Positions 17,418-26,289 of a DNA stretch of 64,000 nucleotides are shown here, one piece after another (position 1 is the first letter of the stretch; the number at the start of each line of letters is the position of its first letter). The notes under the pieces are model-generated. The model was given only the letters and a program-made list of their open reading frames with translations, did no database searches and was not told where the DNA came from. The position numbers and the translations under genes are program-made. Where the stretch lies: assembly GCF_002287925.1 (NCBI RefSeq), contig NZ_CP016769.1, positions 496,001 through 560,000 on the forward strand. The letters run 5' to 3'. This stretch comes from Candidatus Planktophila lacus (GTDB taxonomy: Bacteria; Actinomycetota; Actinomycetes; Nanopelagicales; Nanopelagicaceae).

Positions 17418-18274
17418 TACTTTGCTCCCGCGTTATAGGCTTTAACGTGGTTGGTGATCTCACCGATACCTTCAATGCCCGTCTTAAGAACATCGCCAGC
17501 CTTTAGATAAATCGGTGGCTTAAAGCCCATGCCTACACCGAATGGCGTTCCGGTATTGATGATGTCACCTGGGCAGAGCTCCATAAATTGGCTGATGTAC
17601 CAAACGATGTGGTTGATTCCGTATAACAAGTCATCGGTATTGGAATCTTGTTTCATCTCATCGTTTACTGAACACCATAAGCGCAGGTTATGAGCGTTAA
17701 TTGAATCTGCTGAAACGATTACTGGGCCGACTGGATTAAATGTGGGGAATGACTTGCCCTTAACCCATTGACCGGCGCGCTCCATCTGCCAGTGGCGCTC
17801 TGAAACATCCTGCGAGATTGAGTAACCCAAGATGTGCTCTGCAGAATCTTCAGGAGAGTTTAGATAAAGCGCGGACTTGCCAATAACAATTGCGAGTTCA
17901 ACTTCGTAATCTGTGGCCGCGCTATTTGGTGGAATAACAACATCATCATTTGGACCGGTAATCGAATCTGGAGCCTTCATAAAGATAACTGGCTCAGGTG
18001 GAGTATCGAACCCCGCCTCTTTGATATGCGCTAGGTAATTAAGACCTACGCAAATAATCTTGGTTGGCTTATTGATAACTGCGCCGTAGCGAAGACCGGC
18101 AAGCGGTGTGCGGGGAAGTGAATTCAGATCAGCGTTGGCAACGCGTAGATAACCACCGGCTTCTAAATTTTCGCGATCCCAGTCGCTGACAAGTGAATCA
18201 ACATAGATTGCGTTATCACCATCGATAACTGCTGGGCGTTCTGATCCGCGTTCACCAATTCGTGCGATTTTCAT
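17417..18274 (-). CDS. Fumarylacetoacetate hydrolase-family protein
   Basis: A 285-residue protein with an N-terminal small domain (MKIARIG, 1-70) and an FAH catalytic domain starting at KIICVGLNYLAHI. Metal ligands are expected at E124, E126 (TDYEVELAIVIG) and the aspartate of SQDVSERHWQ. The insert KGKSFPTFNPVGP and the C-terminal GTPFGVGMGFKPP are typical of diketo-deoxy-sugar-acid hydrolases and ureidoglycolate lyase annotations. GGAGGAATA precedes the ATG. Together with the downstream SDR it probably forms a two-step sugar-acid catabolic unit. The exact substrate is unproven. Confidence 0.82.
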   Translation of the reverse strand: MKIARIGERGSERPAVIDGDNAIYVDSLVSDWDRENLEAGGYLRVANADLNSLPRTPLAGLRYGAVINKPTKIICVGLNYLAHIKEAGFDTPPEPVIFMKAPDSITGPNDDVVIPPNSAATDYEVELAIVIGKSALYLNSPEDSAEHILGYSISQDVSERHWQMERAGQWVKGKSFPTFNPVGPVIVSADSINAHNLRLWCSVNDEMKQDSNTDDLLYGINHIVWYISQFMELCPGDIINTGTPFGVGMGFKPPIYLKAGDVLKTGIEGIGEITNHVKAYNAGAK

Positions 18275-18379
18275 TATTCCTCCAGGTCTTACACAACCTT
18301 ATATGAGCAAGTAAGGCTTGGTCACGGGTGGTGTCACTGATTTTCGCTACTGTGGCCCAGTGAGGATTGAACTACAAAT

Positions 18380-20374
18380 ATGAGTGATCTATCGGCGAAA
18401 GTGCGTTCGGCCCTGGATGCCGCAGTCGCCGCCATTGGGGGATCACCACGTGAAGGCCAGATCGAAATGGCTGAAGCGGTGGCAAATGCGCTCACCGATC
18501 GCCACCATTTAATGGTGCAGGCCGGCACTGGTACCGGAAAATCACTGGCTTATTTAGTTCCAGCACTTGTCCATGGCCGCAAAGTTTTGATTGCAACGGC
18601 AACTCTTGCGCTGCAACGGCAGTTAGTGGAACGTGATTTACCTGCTGTTGTGCCAGCACTTGAAAAAGAGTTAGGCCGCGAGATTACTTATGGAATTTAC
18701 AAAGGCGTCGGCAACTACGTTTGCTTACAGAAGATGAATACCGATGAACCAGATCCCGATGGCGAAGTTTTGCTGGAGGTAAGTTACTTAGAAAAAGATG
18801 CCAAACGTTTACATGCCTGGGCAAAGACTCCAGGCGTTTCAGGTGATCGCGATGATGCACCTGATGTCGATCGCAGAGTCTGGGCGGCAAATTCACTTTC
18901 TGGACGCGAATGCGTTGGCGCCGATGTCTGTAATTACGGGCCACAATGTTTTGCAGCACTCGCTAAAGCGAAGGCACAGACCGCAGATGTTGTAGTCACC
19001 AACCACACCTTGCTTGCGATCGAAATCGTTGATTCACATCCGATCTTGCCCGAACGCGATGCGGTGATCTTGGATGAAGCCCACGAGTTTATGGATCGCA
19101 CTACGCAGGCAGTGACCGAAGAGCTCACATCTGCGCGCGTGATTCGCGCAGCCGCGATGGCGCGCAAACATATGCCGGGCAAGTTAGCTGATGCGCTCAC
19201 CAAAGCGGCCGATAATTTCCACGATGCGATGGCAGATTACGGAGATCAGATCCGCGGTGACTTTGCCGCGCAAGGTCGGCTTGAAGAAATTCCATCTTCA
19301 CTTGAAGCACCTATCCGTAAAGTTAAAGATGCGGCAGCTGCGATCGTGCAGATCATCAACGCCGATGACGACATTATCGATTCTGATGCGATTGCAGAGC
19401 GCGCCCGTGTAAAAGGTGCGGTCTCTGAGATCAATACAACTTGTGGCAAATTGTTAAAGATGGGCAATACCCACGTGCTCTGGTATGAACCAACCTTTTC
19501 AACACTGCATTTAGCACCGCTTTCTGTCTCTGAAGTTCTCCGTTCAAACCTATTAACCAAGACTCCAGTGATTGCGACATCTGCAACGCTCACCGTTGGC
19601 AATGGCTTTGATGCGATGGCGCGCAGTATTGGTTTCGTCGTTGGTTCAGATGCAGACACTGAAAGTGAAGATGGCGATATTGATCCGGCAAATGTGCAGA
19701 TGCTCGATGTTGGCTCACCATTTGATTTCGCCAATCAAGGCGTTCTATATATGCCAAAGCATCTACCTGAACCAGGTCGCGATGGACCAAGTCCTGAAGT
19801 CTTAACTGAACTCGGCGAGTTAATTGATGCAGCGGGTGGACGCACCTTGGCGCTATTTAGTTCATGGCGCGGTGTTGAAGCAGCCGATGCCCATCTGCGC
19901 AGCGTTTTAAAAGAGTTACCGATCACCATAATTACTCAGAAACGTGGAGATGCAGTTGGTCCGCTCGTTGAACGTTTTGCGAAAGATGAAACATCAATTC
20001 TGCTCGGCACGATGTCGCTCTGGCAGGGCGTTGATGTTCCAGGTTCATCTTGCATCTTGGTTGCAATTGATCGAATTCCATTTCCGCGTCCTGATGAACC
20101 GGTTATGTCAGCTCGTGCATCGTTGGCAGATGCCGCAGGTGGCAGTGGCTTTATGCAAGTATCACTACCGCGCGCAGCGCTACTGCTGGCGCAAGGCACT
20201 GGCCGCTTAATTCGCAGCGTTGATGATCGCGGGGTAGTGGCCATTTTAGATTCGCGAATTGTGACCAAACGCTACGGAAGTGTCCTACTTAACTCAATGC
20301 CGCCGCTGTGGCGCACCAGCGATCGGGCTGTGGTCATTGATTCACTGCGCAGGCTTTCGCAAACCATGAAATAA
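18380..20374 (+). CDS. DinG/XPD-type Fe-S ATP-dependent helicase
   Basis: A 664-residue superfamily 2 helicase. Motif I is AGTGTGKS (48-55), motif II DEAH (232-235), and the C-terminal motif VI region is QGTGRLIRS. Four cysteines (C115, C178, C184, C190) lie between motifs I and II, the place of the Fe4S4 domain of XPD, DinG and YoaA. It should unwind 5'-tailed DNA, R-loops or quadruplexes during repair. Actinobacteria usually carry this gene near lexA, as here, though no LexA box was seen in front of it. It is followed 7 nt later by a TetR gene. Confidence 0.9.
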   Translation: MSDLSAKVRSALDAAVAAIGGSPREGQIEMAEAVANALTDRHHLMVQAGTGTGKSLAYLVPALVHGRKVLIATATLALQRQLVERDLPAVVPALEKELGREITYGIYKGVGNYVCLQKMNTDEPDPDGEVLLEVSYLEKDAKRLHAWAKTPGVSGDRDDAPDVDRRVWAANSLSGRECVGADVCNYGPQCFAALAKAKAQTADVVVTNHTLLAIEIVDSHPILPERDAVILDEAHEFMDRTTQAVTEELTSARVIRAAAMARKHMPGKLADALTKAADNFHDAMADYGDQIRGDFAAQGRLEEIPSSLEAPIRKVKDAAAAIVQIINADDDIIDSDAIAERARVKGAVSEINTTCGKLLKMGNTHVLWYEPTFSTLHLAPLSVSEVLRSNLLTKTPVIATSATLTVGNGFDAMARSIGFVVGSDADTESEDGDIDPANVQMLDVGSPFDFANQGVLYMPKHLPEPGRDGPSPEVLTELGELIDAAGGRTLALFSSWRGVEAADAHLRSVLKELPITIITQKRGDAVGPLVERFAKDETSILLGTMSLWQGVDVPGSSCILVAIDRIPFPRPDEPVMSARASLADAAGGSGFMQVSLPRAALLLAQGTGRLIRSVDDRGVVAILDSRIVTKRYGSVLLNSMPPLWRTSDRAVVIDSLRRLSQTMK

Positions 20375-20381
20375 TTTTTTT

Positions 20382-20978
20382 ATGCCCAAGATTTCCACGC
20401 AAGATCTAGCCTCGCATCGCGATTGGCGCCGTATTCAATTGATTTCAGCGGCTACTCAGATCGCACTTGAGGAAAGCTCTGCCAGCATTTCAATCGCCGC
20501 AGTTGCAGCGCGCGCTGGGCTATCGCGAACTTCGGTCTATGAATACTTTTCTAGCAGCCAAGATCTCGTTGCTGATCTGTTAATTGAAGAGCTAAAGAAC
20601 TTTGGCGAACTCTTGCGCAGCGCAATCGAAGATGAAAGCGATCCAATCGCAGCGCTAACAATCTGGATTGAAACATCTCTTAACTACGTAGGCGATGGAC
20701 GACATCTGCTTGCCAAGTCACTTCACGCCACAACTTTGCCGCGCGAGCGAAACGCTGAAATAGGCGCCGCCCACCGTCAGATGCTCGCGCCACTTAGCAA
20801 AACTTTTGCTGCCCTTGGCATCACAGATACCGCACGCGCCTTAGCGCAGTTGCAAGCGATTACAGATGTAGCAACCCGCCGCATCGAATCAGGTGCCGCA
20901 ACGGCGCAAGATGAGATCGCAGTTACAACCGATTTCTATATCGCCGGAATTAAAGCTTTAGCTAACTCTAATTCTTAG
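20382..20978 (+). CDS. TetR-family regulator
   Basis: A 198-residue one-component regulator. The N-terminal helix-turn-helix spans about 19-65 and contains SIAAVAARAGLSRTSVYEYFSSSQDLV, characteristic of TetR proteins. The C-terminal two thirds form a helical ligand domain. It begins 7 bp after the helicase gene and may be cotranscribed. Its 3' end overlaps the convergent secreted-protein gene by 21 bp. Target genes are unknown; the adjacent importer locus is one candidate. Confidence 0.88.
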   Translation: MPKISTQDLASHRDWRRIQLISAATQIALEESSASISIAAVAARAGLSRTSVYEYFSSSQDLVADLLIEELKNFGELLRSAIEDESDPIAALTIWIETSLNYVGDGRHLLAKSLHATTLPRERNAEIGAAHRQMLAPLSKTFAALGITDTARALAQLQAITDVATRRIESGAATAQDEIAVTTDFYIAGIKALANSNS

Positions 20979-21926
20979 ATCTTGCTTAAGGGCTAGCCAC
21001 ATTCCTTCTTTAGCTGGCGCTGTAGCAACGATGGTGCAGACCCCTCGCTTTTGAGACTCGATTAGATTTAACTCAACGCGACAGTTCTTACTCAAACTCT
21101 TGTAAGTAATTACCTCACCGAAATTGCTTTCAGCAGGCATCGCCTTTGGTTTACCCTTTTTGAGTTCCTTGGTGGCGCGCTCTACTTTCTGGGTGCCAGG
21201 TTCGAGGATAAATGGATAGTTTGCAGAACTTGCTGCGAACTTATCGTTGCCGGCAGTTCGGTGAGCAAGTGCGCACTGTCCAGCGCCCTTGAGTGCAGTT
21301 AGCGTTCCATTTACGTATGAACATTCTGGAGTCAATGAAGTTAACGTCACTGGCAGACCAGATTGCGCAGTTGCAACAATCTTTGCGCTCTGGCGATAGG
21401 CAAGTGCCATCGGAACATTTCGGGTTAGCGGCTTGGTATTTAAAGTAACGGTTACTACATCAGCCGGTAGCAAAGGCGCGGCAGCACCTTCGCGGAAGGT
21501 AATTGGAAGGAATAAATCTTCGCTGGTATCTGCAGTTGCAGAACGATCTAGGCGGAAGAAGATTCCGCAAGATGTTTTGGTGCAGTCAACAGCTACGCCG
21601 CGCCCGGTAATAGTTGAGGCAACTTTAAATGCGATTGGCCCTGTTGCACTTACTGAACCAACTTCACCTTTAGTGCTGATCCAGAGCTGTAATTCATCGC
21701 TGCAGGTTGCAGGACGAGCACCAGCGACTGGGGCGATGCATTGCTGCATATACATTCCGCCCTTGGTCGTAAATTTTGTAAAGCCGCCATTGACGGTGGC
21801 ACCTGCTGGATCAAGATTTGTTAGCGGGCCGCTCTGGAAGACAAACGTCTCCGCGCTGGCACTCGGCGCCGTGAAGACAGGTATAGCCAGTGCTAATACT
21901 GAGATTAAGGTGATCATTTTCTTCAT
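20958..21926 (-). CDS. Secreted four-cysteine-domain protein A
   Basis: A 322-residue exported protein (signal peptide 1-25, ending PSASA). The first domain shares a pattern with the upstream gene product: C63 and C75 twelve apart around PxxGAxPxxC, an LWIS motif, then C115 and C120 five apart in VDCxKxxC, then D-x-S-x-DLFLPITF. A second half holds another cysteine pair around residues 220-240 and a lysine-rich stretch. It forms a two-gene unit with the homologue at 21929, separated by 2 bp, and is divergent from an importer of heme type. A role in surface capture of the importer's ligand is plausible but untested. Confidence 0.7.
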   Translation of the reverse strand: MKKMITLISVLALAIPVFTAPSASAETFVFQSGPLTNLDPAGATVNGGFTKFTTKGGMYMQQCIAPVAGARPATCSDELQLWISTKGEVGSVSATGPIAFKVASTITGRGVAVDCTKTSCGIFFRLDRSATADTSEDLFLPITFREGAAAPLLPADVVTVTLNTKPLTRNVPMALAYRQSAKIVATAQSGLPVTLTSLTPECSYVNGTLTALKGAGQCALAHRTAGNDKFAASSANYPFILEPGTQKVERATKELKKGKPKAMPAESNFGEVITYKSLSKNCRVELNLIESQKRGVCTIVATAPAKEGMWLALKQDLRIRVS

Positions 21927-21928
21927 TT

Positions 21929-22450
21929 CTATTTCCTTTTCTTAAATGTGACTGGAATAAAAAGATCGCGCGATCTATCCCCTTCACGTAGATGATCTGA
22001 TCTAACTGTTAAAGCGCATTTACTTTTGCGGCAATCGATCTTGCCGATTTTTTCCGAGACTCCAACGTTCTTGGTAAATCTGCCACCGGCGCGGAAAGGT
22101 TCTGCCAGATTGGCTGCATAGGGTGGTGCATTTGATGAGATCCAGTAAGAAGCATCGCCGATTCCGGATTTGTTAACGCCACCGCCACACGGAGTCGGAG
22201 CAGCACCCGATTTTGGCATTACGCAGTACGCAAGGTAGATACCGACAGTTTCATCAAAACCTTTACCAGTGATGACAATCTGCGCCTGACCATTTTTATC
22301 AACCGTTATATCTCGCGCTTGTGCGCTAATTGATTCGCCGAACTGGCCCTTAACCAATTGCGGTTTCTGCGCAGCGTTGCTCGGTGCCACACTAAGTGAG
22401 ATCAGAAGCAGCGCAGATACGGCTGTTGTGAGAAAAGCCTTTGTGCGCAT
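21929..22450 (-). CDS. Secreted four-cysteine-domain protein B
   Basis: A 173-residue exported protein with a signal peptide (1-26, APSNA). One domain only: a beta-rich start (VDKNGQAQIVITGKGF), C76 and C88 around the PKSGAAPTPC pattern, a YWIS motif, C140 and C145 in IDCRKSKC, then a D-R-S-R-DLFIPVTF end. Cysteine spacings (12 and 5) equal those of protein A, so the two arose by duplication. From memory, similar domains occur in actinobacterial surface proteins near heme uptake genes; I could not check this. The gene is divergent from the ABC importer lipoprotein, with 84 bp between. Confidence 0.72.
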   Translation of the reverse strand: MRTKAFLTTAVSALLLISLSVAPSNAAQKPQLVKGQFGESISAQARDITVDKNGQAQIVITGKGFDETVGIYLAYCVMPKSGAAPTPCGGGVNKSGIGDASYWISSNAPPYAANLAEPFRAGGRFTKNVGVSEKIGKIDCRKSKCALTVRSDHLREGDRSRDLFIPVTFKKRK

Positions 22451-22456
22451 GAGAAA

Positions 22457-22462
22457 ACCTTA
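22457..22462 (-). promoter_or_regulatory. Probable -10 element, leaderless secreted-pair mRNA
   Basis: Minus-strand TAAGGT, then 6 nt, then the ATG at 22450. The second gene of the unit instead has an AAAGGA ribosome site, as expected for an internal gene. Confidence 0.55.
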
Positions 22463-22534
22463 CTTTTATCTCGTTACCGTCTTATCCGACAACCCACCTA
22501 TATCTGTCAGGTAAAAGGCTGAGATGATTTAAGG

Positions 22535-23452
22535 GTGCTAAAGAATGGTCGATACCGGCATCTGTCAGTGGCTCTGGCCACAGCGCTTTCTTTAACCGCA
22601 TGTAGTTCCGGTGAAGTTGCTGTGCAAGAGATTAAAAGCGCTGCCGCGATAAGTATCGAAGATGGCGGTACTTCTTCAGCAACGCGCGTAATCGCACTTG
22701 CAAACGGATCTGCAGAAATTTTGGTTTCTTTAGGCTTAAAGCCAATCCTTATTGGACGAGATATCGCCAGCACTGAAGAAGTACTTTTAGATATTCCAAT
22801 CGTTACCTCTGGCCATCAAGTTGTTGCGGAAAATATTTTGAATTTGAACCCAGACTTGGTTCTGATCGACGATGCAACTGGACCGCTCGCTGCAATTAAG
22901 ACCCTGCGCGAAAATGGAATCAAGATTGTTCAGGTGCGCCAGGCCTGGACGCTCTCGGATATAAATCTAAAGATTGCCGATATTGCAGGGGCTGTTGGAG
23001 CAATTCCATCGGGGGCTGCCTTGAGCGAGAAGATCAACCAGTCACTTTCTGAAGTTAAGAAAGCAGATCGAAAAGCACGAATCGCCTTTCTCTATCTCCG
23101 CGGCGGAAACTCGATCTATCTCCTTGGAGGGAAAGGTTCAGGAGCAGATTCGCTAATCACGGCGATAAATTCCGTTGATGCCGGCGCAGAGTTTTCGAAA
23201 GATCCCTTTACGCCAGTTAGCGCCGAAGTTCTGGCTGAGTTAAACCCAGATGTAATTTTAGTTATGAGCAAAGGTCTGGCATCGGTTGGGGGAGTTGCAG
23301 GTTTAAAGGCACTTCCTGGAGTTGCCCAGACAACTGCTGGAAAGAAGGGGCGCATCCTTGCCGTTGATGATTCTCTTTTACTCTCCTTTGGCCCCCGCAC
23401 ACCAGATCTGATTCTTCAGATGGCAGCTTCTGTAGATGAGTTGATGAAATGA
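22535..23452 (+). CDS. ABC importer substrate-binding lipoprotein, heme type
   Basis: A 305-residue lipoprotein: signal peptide with lipobox LTAC (C23). The mature part is a class III binding protein (TroA/BtuF fold), with ANGSAEILVSLGLKPILIGRD near the start and LNLNPDLVLIDD later. The C-terminal GPRTPDLILQMA matches hemin-binding HmuT-like proteins better than siderophore or B12 ones. The start is GTG at 22535. It overlaps the permease gene by 4 bp (ATGA). Heme is the best substrate guess, but cobalamin, which NrdJ needs, cannot be excluded. Confidence 0.75.
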   Translation: MLKNGRYRHLSVALATALSLTACSSGEVAVQEIKSAAAISIEDGGTSSATRVIALANGSAEILVSLGLKPILIGRDIASTEEVLLDIPIVTSGHQVVAENILNLNPDLVLIDDATGPLAAIKTLRENGIKIVQVRQAWTLSDINLKIADIAGAVGAIPSGAALSEKINQSLSEVKKADRKARIAFLYLRGGNSIYLLGGKGSGADSLITAINSVDAGAEFSKDPFTPVSAEVLAELNPDVILVMSKGLASVGGVAGLKALPGVAQTTAGKKGRILAVDDSLLLSFGPRTPDLILQMAASVDELMK

Positions 23453-24423
23453 AGTTACGTTTCTCGCTAATTGTTATCGCGCTAAATATTGCGGTGGTGG
23501 CATCTCTATTGCTCGGTGCAACGCAGGTAGAAAACATCTGGCGTTATCTATTTAACCCCGGCTTTGACAGCGCAAGTACCAACCATTTAATTCTCTGGCA
23601 GATTCGAATTCCACGCATTCTGGTTGCGCTCTTAATTGGCGCAGCACTTGGCTTAGCCGGTGCGATCGCACAATCTGCGGCAAATAACCCGTTGGCAGAC
23701 CCTGCAATCTTAGGAACATCAGCAGGTGCAAGCCTGGGCGTTGTAATTGGCGTTCTCTTAAACCTTGCTGAAGTTGGTTCAGTGTCGGCAGTTCTCTTTG
23801 CAACTATTGGAGCGCTGATTGCAACGGCGCTCACTTTTACTTGGGCTCGCTCAGTAGGTGCCTTGATCATTATCGGAATCGGTACCTCGGCGCTCTTTTC
23901 CGCAGTTGTTGGGCTACTAATTACCGCCACAAATAATCCAGAGATCCGTTCGATCTCATTCTGGTCGCTCGGTTCATTAGCGTTAGCGACATCAGAGAGC
24001 CTTTTGATTCTTACGCCAGTATTTCTGGTCTGCTTCTTCTTCGCCTTTAAAATCGCTCCACAGTTAGATCTACTCTCACTCGGTGATATCTCAGTACGTC
24101 ACTTAGGACTTTCTGCGAAAGCGATTCGCTTGAAAGCATTCTTGATAATCGGTTCATTGGTTGCAGTCAGCGTGAGTACCGTGGGCTCAATCTCCTTCTT
24201 GGCGCTGGCCGCCCCACATATTGCGCGCATTCTCTTTGGTGGAAAGAACCGAATATTGACGATCGCATCTTCGCTAATCGGTGCGCTGATCTTGCTGGTC
24301 GGTGACACGATCGCACGCAGCGTTCTTCCCCCATACGAACTACCTATCGGCCTGATTACATCTTTATTGGGTGCACCAATTCTTATCCTGCTAGTGCGAA
24401 AGGCGGCGCTGACATGGAAATAA
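23449..24423 (+). CDS. ABC importer permease, FecCD/BtuC family
   Basis: A 324-residue permease with about ten membrane helices. Family landmarks are LWQIRIPRILVALLIGAALGLAGAIAQSAANNPLADPAILG (region 50-90) and the coupling-helix region followed by FLALAAPHIARILFGG. It would form the homodimeric channel for the binding protein at 22535. The ATGA overlap with that gene and a 10-bp overlap with the ATPase gene show a single transcription unit. FecCD permeases carry iron-siderophores, heme or cobalamin; sequence alone does not separate them. Confidence 0.9.
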   Translation: MKLRFSLIVIALNIAVVASLLLGATQVENIWRYLFNPGFDSASTNHLILWQIRIPRILVALLIGAALGLAGAIAQSAANNPLADPAILGTSAGASLGVVIGVLLNLAEVGSVSAVLFATIGALIATALTFTWARSVGALIIIGIGTSALFSAVVGLLITATNNPEIRSISFWSLGSLALATSESLLILTPVFLVCFFFAFKIAPQLDLLSLGDISVRHLGLSAKAIRLKAFLIIGSLVAVSVSTVGSISFLALAAPHIARILFGGKNRILTIASSLIGALILLVGDTIARSVLPPYELPIGLITSLLGAPILILLVRKAALTWK

Positions 24424-25028
24424 TTGAGATCAAAGATCTAACGCTGCAGCGCAATAACCGCGAACTCTTCACGGGGTTAAGCGCCACTATTGCTAAAGGC
24501 TCAATTAGCGCAATTATCGGCCCTAATGGTTGCGGCAAGAGTTCGCTGCTCTTGGCTATCACCGGTGACCTAAAGCCAATTAGCGGTTCTATCTTTATCG
24601 CGGAAAAGAATTTGCAAGAGTTAAGCGATCTCGAACAATCGCACCTGCGCAGTTTGGCGCTGCAAGAGCGCACCTTCTGGCTACCGATGACTGTTCGCGA
24701 AGTACTAGCCTTGGGGCAGAGCGATGAGGCCATGAATCAAATTGAGAAGATAGCGGCCGACTTGGGGCTTACCGAATTGTTGGGGAACTTAGTGACTACG
24801 CTTTCTGTCGGACAGGTGCAGCGTGTTGAAATCGCCCGCACCTTGTTGCGCGACTGCCCGATCTACCTTTTTGACGAACCATTTGCGGCACAGGATCTGG
24901 CAAGTAAAGAGAAGTTAATTGAAATCTTTAAGCAACAGCGCAGCGCAGGAAAGACCGTCATTCTGGTCGCACATAGTGAAGTTGAAAAACTATCTTGGTG
25001 TGATCAGATAATCCAACTGGGCTCTTAA
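24414..25028 (+). CDS. ABC importer ATPase, heme/siderophore type
   Basis: A 204-residue ATP-binding subunit. Walker A is GPNGCGKS (36-43), the signature LSVGQ (130-134) and Walker B LFDEP (152-156); the H-loop is in VAHSE. At 204 residues it is about 50 shorter than usual FecE/HmuV proteins, mainly lacking a C-terminal extension, but all catalytic motifs are intact. The signature has V where G is usual (LSVGQ for LSGGQ). Its last 39 bp overlap the convergent Nudix gene. Confidence 0.9.
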   Translation: MEIIEIKDLTLQRNNRELFTGLSATIAKGSISAIIGPNGCGKSSLLLAITGDLKPISGSIFIAEKNLQELSDLEQSHLRSLALQERTFWLPMTVREVLALGQSDEAMNQIEKIAADLGLTELLGNLVTTLSVGQVQRVEIARTLLRDCPIYLFDEPFAAQDLASKEKLIEIFKQQRSAGKTVILVAHSEVEKLSWCDQIIQLGS

Positions 25029-25457
25029 ATCGCGCCAAGATTTTGCAAAGCTGGGGTGTAGCGGCAAGCGAGTTACATCATCAAATAAAACCCAACGCAC
25101 TTCATGTGATTCATCATTTAACTCGTGCGCCACAAGTTCGCTCGTTGCCTCAGCGATAACGGTGTCATAAGACCAGTTACCGTGGTTATCGTTATGGGTT
25201 TGGCGCGGGGTTAACTGCTGTGGATCAATACCGGTCTCTTCTACCGCTTCGCGAATTGCGCCATCAATAACGCTCTCGTGTGAATCACGCGCACCGCCTG
25301 GGATTCCCCAAGTGTCTCCGTTATGAACCCAGGGTGCGCGGTGCTGTAACAAGATTGCGCCATCGCGATAGATAAGTAAACCTGCTGCGCCATGCAAGCC
25401 CCAATGTTTAGAGCCGCAACTGCACTCGACCCAACCATCTCCATCGCGCGCAGCCAT
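24990..25457 (-). CDS. Nudix hydrolase with N-terminal Cys/His segment
   Basis: A 155-residue hydrolase. The Nudix box is complete: G55, E61, R69-E70, E73-E74, G76. These bind Mg and cleave nucleoside diphosphate-linked substrates, for example oxidised nucleotides or cofactors. Before the fold is a short segment with C12, C14 and H18, which may bind zinc as in other actinobacterial Nudix proteins. An AGGTAGGA site precedes the ATG. Substrate cannot be assigned. The 3' end overlaps the ABC ATPase gene on the other strand. Confidence 0.88.
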   Translation of the reverse strand: MAARDGDGWVECSCGSKHWGLHGAAGLLIYRDGAILLQHRAPWVHNGDTWGIPGGARDSHESVIDGAIREAVEETGIDPQQLTPRQTHNDNHGNWSYDTVIAEATSELVAHELNDESHEVRWVLFDDVTRLPLHPSFAKSWRDLRAQLDYLITPR

Positions 25458-25533
25458 GTTCCTACCTTTCCATATGAGCCGTTAACTATCCACATGGAGT
25501 AGGTGCGGGGCGTTTTTTATCAGTTGCAAGATC

Positions 25534-25539
25534 TATCTT
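25534..25539 (+). promoter_or_regulatory. Probable -10 element, leaderless mRNA for PKD protein
   Basis: TATCTT, then 7 nt, then the ATG at 25547, with no ribosome-binding site between. Confidence 0.5.
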
Positions 25540-25546
25540 CCCGCAG

Positions 25547-26284
25547 ATGAAGCTCCCATTAATTCTGATTACAGCGTTGGTAATTTCTCTACAAACTCTC
25601 ACTTCGCACGCAGCAGATTGCGTCAAAGCCTGTGTTGATGTCTATACCCAAGATGGGCAATTGGTTATTGAAGCGAGAAAGGGAAGTGGCCCAAGTTCGG
25701 GCAAGGTGACCAAACCCAAAGTTGTTAAGCCAAAGGTTGTTGCTAAGCCTAAAGTTGTAGCCAAACCTAAGCCGGTTGTAAAGCCTAAAGTTGCTGCACC
25801 GGTTAAGAAAGCACCAGCGAAACCTGTAAAGAAACCAGTTAAAAAAGCGGCACCGAAAGTAGTCGCAGCAACTTCACTCAGTGATCGCTTAAGTAAATCA
25901 CTTCCCACCGGCGGCATTTCATATCAGCCAAATTTCAAACCGCTAATTCACACTCCGGTCTATTTCTGGAATGACTTGCCATCGGTCTTCCGCACCCAAG
26001 TTAATTTAATTGGCGAAACCATCGATGTGGTTCTGCGCCCTTCATATTTGTGGTCCTTCGGTGATGGTTCATTTCTTGCGACAACCGATCCAGGTGGTCC
26101 ATTTCCCGAAGGCAAGATCACACATATTTATTCACAGCCCGGCATTTATCCGGTGCTTTTAACAACAACTTGGAGCGGCAGTTTTTCTCACAATGCCGTA
26201 GAACGCGCCATTACTGGCCAGATCAAAAAAGTTTCAGCGCTGACCATCACCGTGGTGGCAGCTCCAACCCGCTTTATGAATTGA
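25547..26284 (+). CDS. Secreted Lys-Pro-repeat protein with PKD-like domain
   Basis: A 245-residue exported protein (signal peptide 1-22, SHAAD). Residues about 53-108 are an irregular repeat of K, P, V and A (KPKVV and VKK units), which is strongly basic and may contact the anionic wall or membrane lipids. The C-terminal half has a PKD/Ig-like pattern: YLWSFGDG followed by HIYSQPGIYPVLLTTTW, the usual first and last strands. A role as a surface adhesin or scaffold is inferred. The DUF4192 gene follows after 5 bp. Confidence 0.75.
   Translation: MKLPLILITALVISLQTLTSHAADCVKACVDVYTQDGQLVIEARKGSGPSSGKVTKPKVVKPKVVAKPKVVAKPKPVVKPKVAAPVKKAPAKPVKKPVKKAAPKVVAATSLSDRLSKSLPTGGISYQPNFKPLIHTPVYFWNDLPSVFRTQVNLIGETIDVVLRPSYLWSFGDGSFLATTDPGGPFPEGKITHIYSQPGIYPVLLTTTWSGSFSHNAVERAITGQIKKVSALTITVVAAPTRFMN
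25702..25860 (+). repeat. Lys/Pro/Val low-complexity coding repeat
   Basis: Irregular in-frame repeats encoding KPKVV, KPVVKPKV and PVKKPVKK units inside the PKD-protein gene. Units vary at synonymous positions, so this is an old protein-level repeat, not a recent DNA duplication. Confidence 0.8.
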
Positions 26285-26289
26285 GAGAG

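Noticed and set aside
25702-25860. Repeat array resembling CRISPR or satellite DNA
   Set aside because: It is an in-frame low-complexity Lys/Pro/Val coding repeat with no constant repeats or unique spacers.
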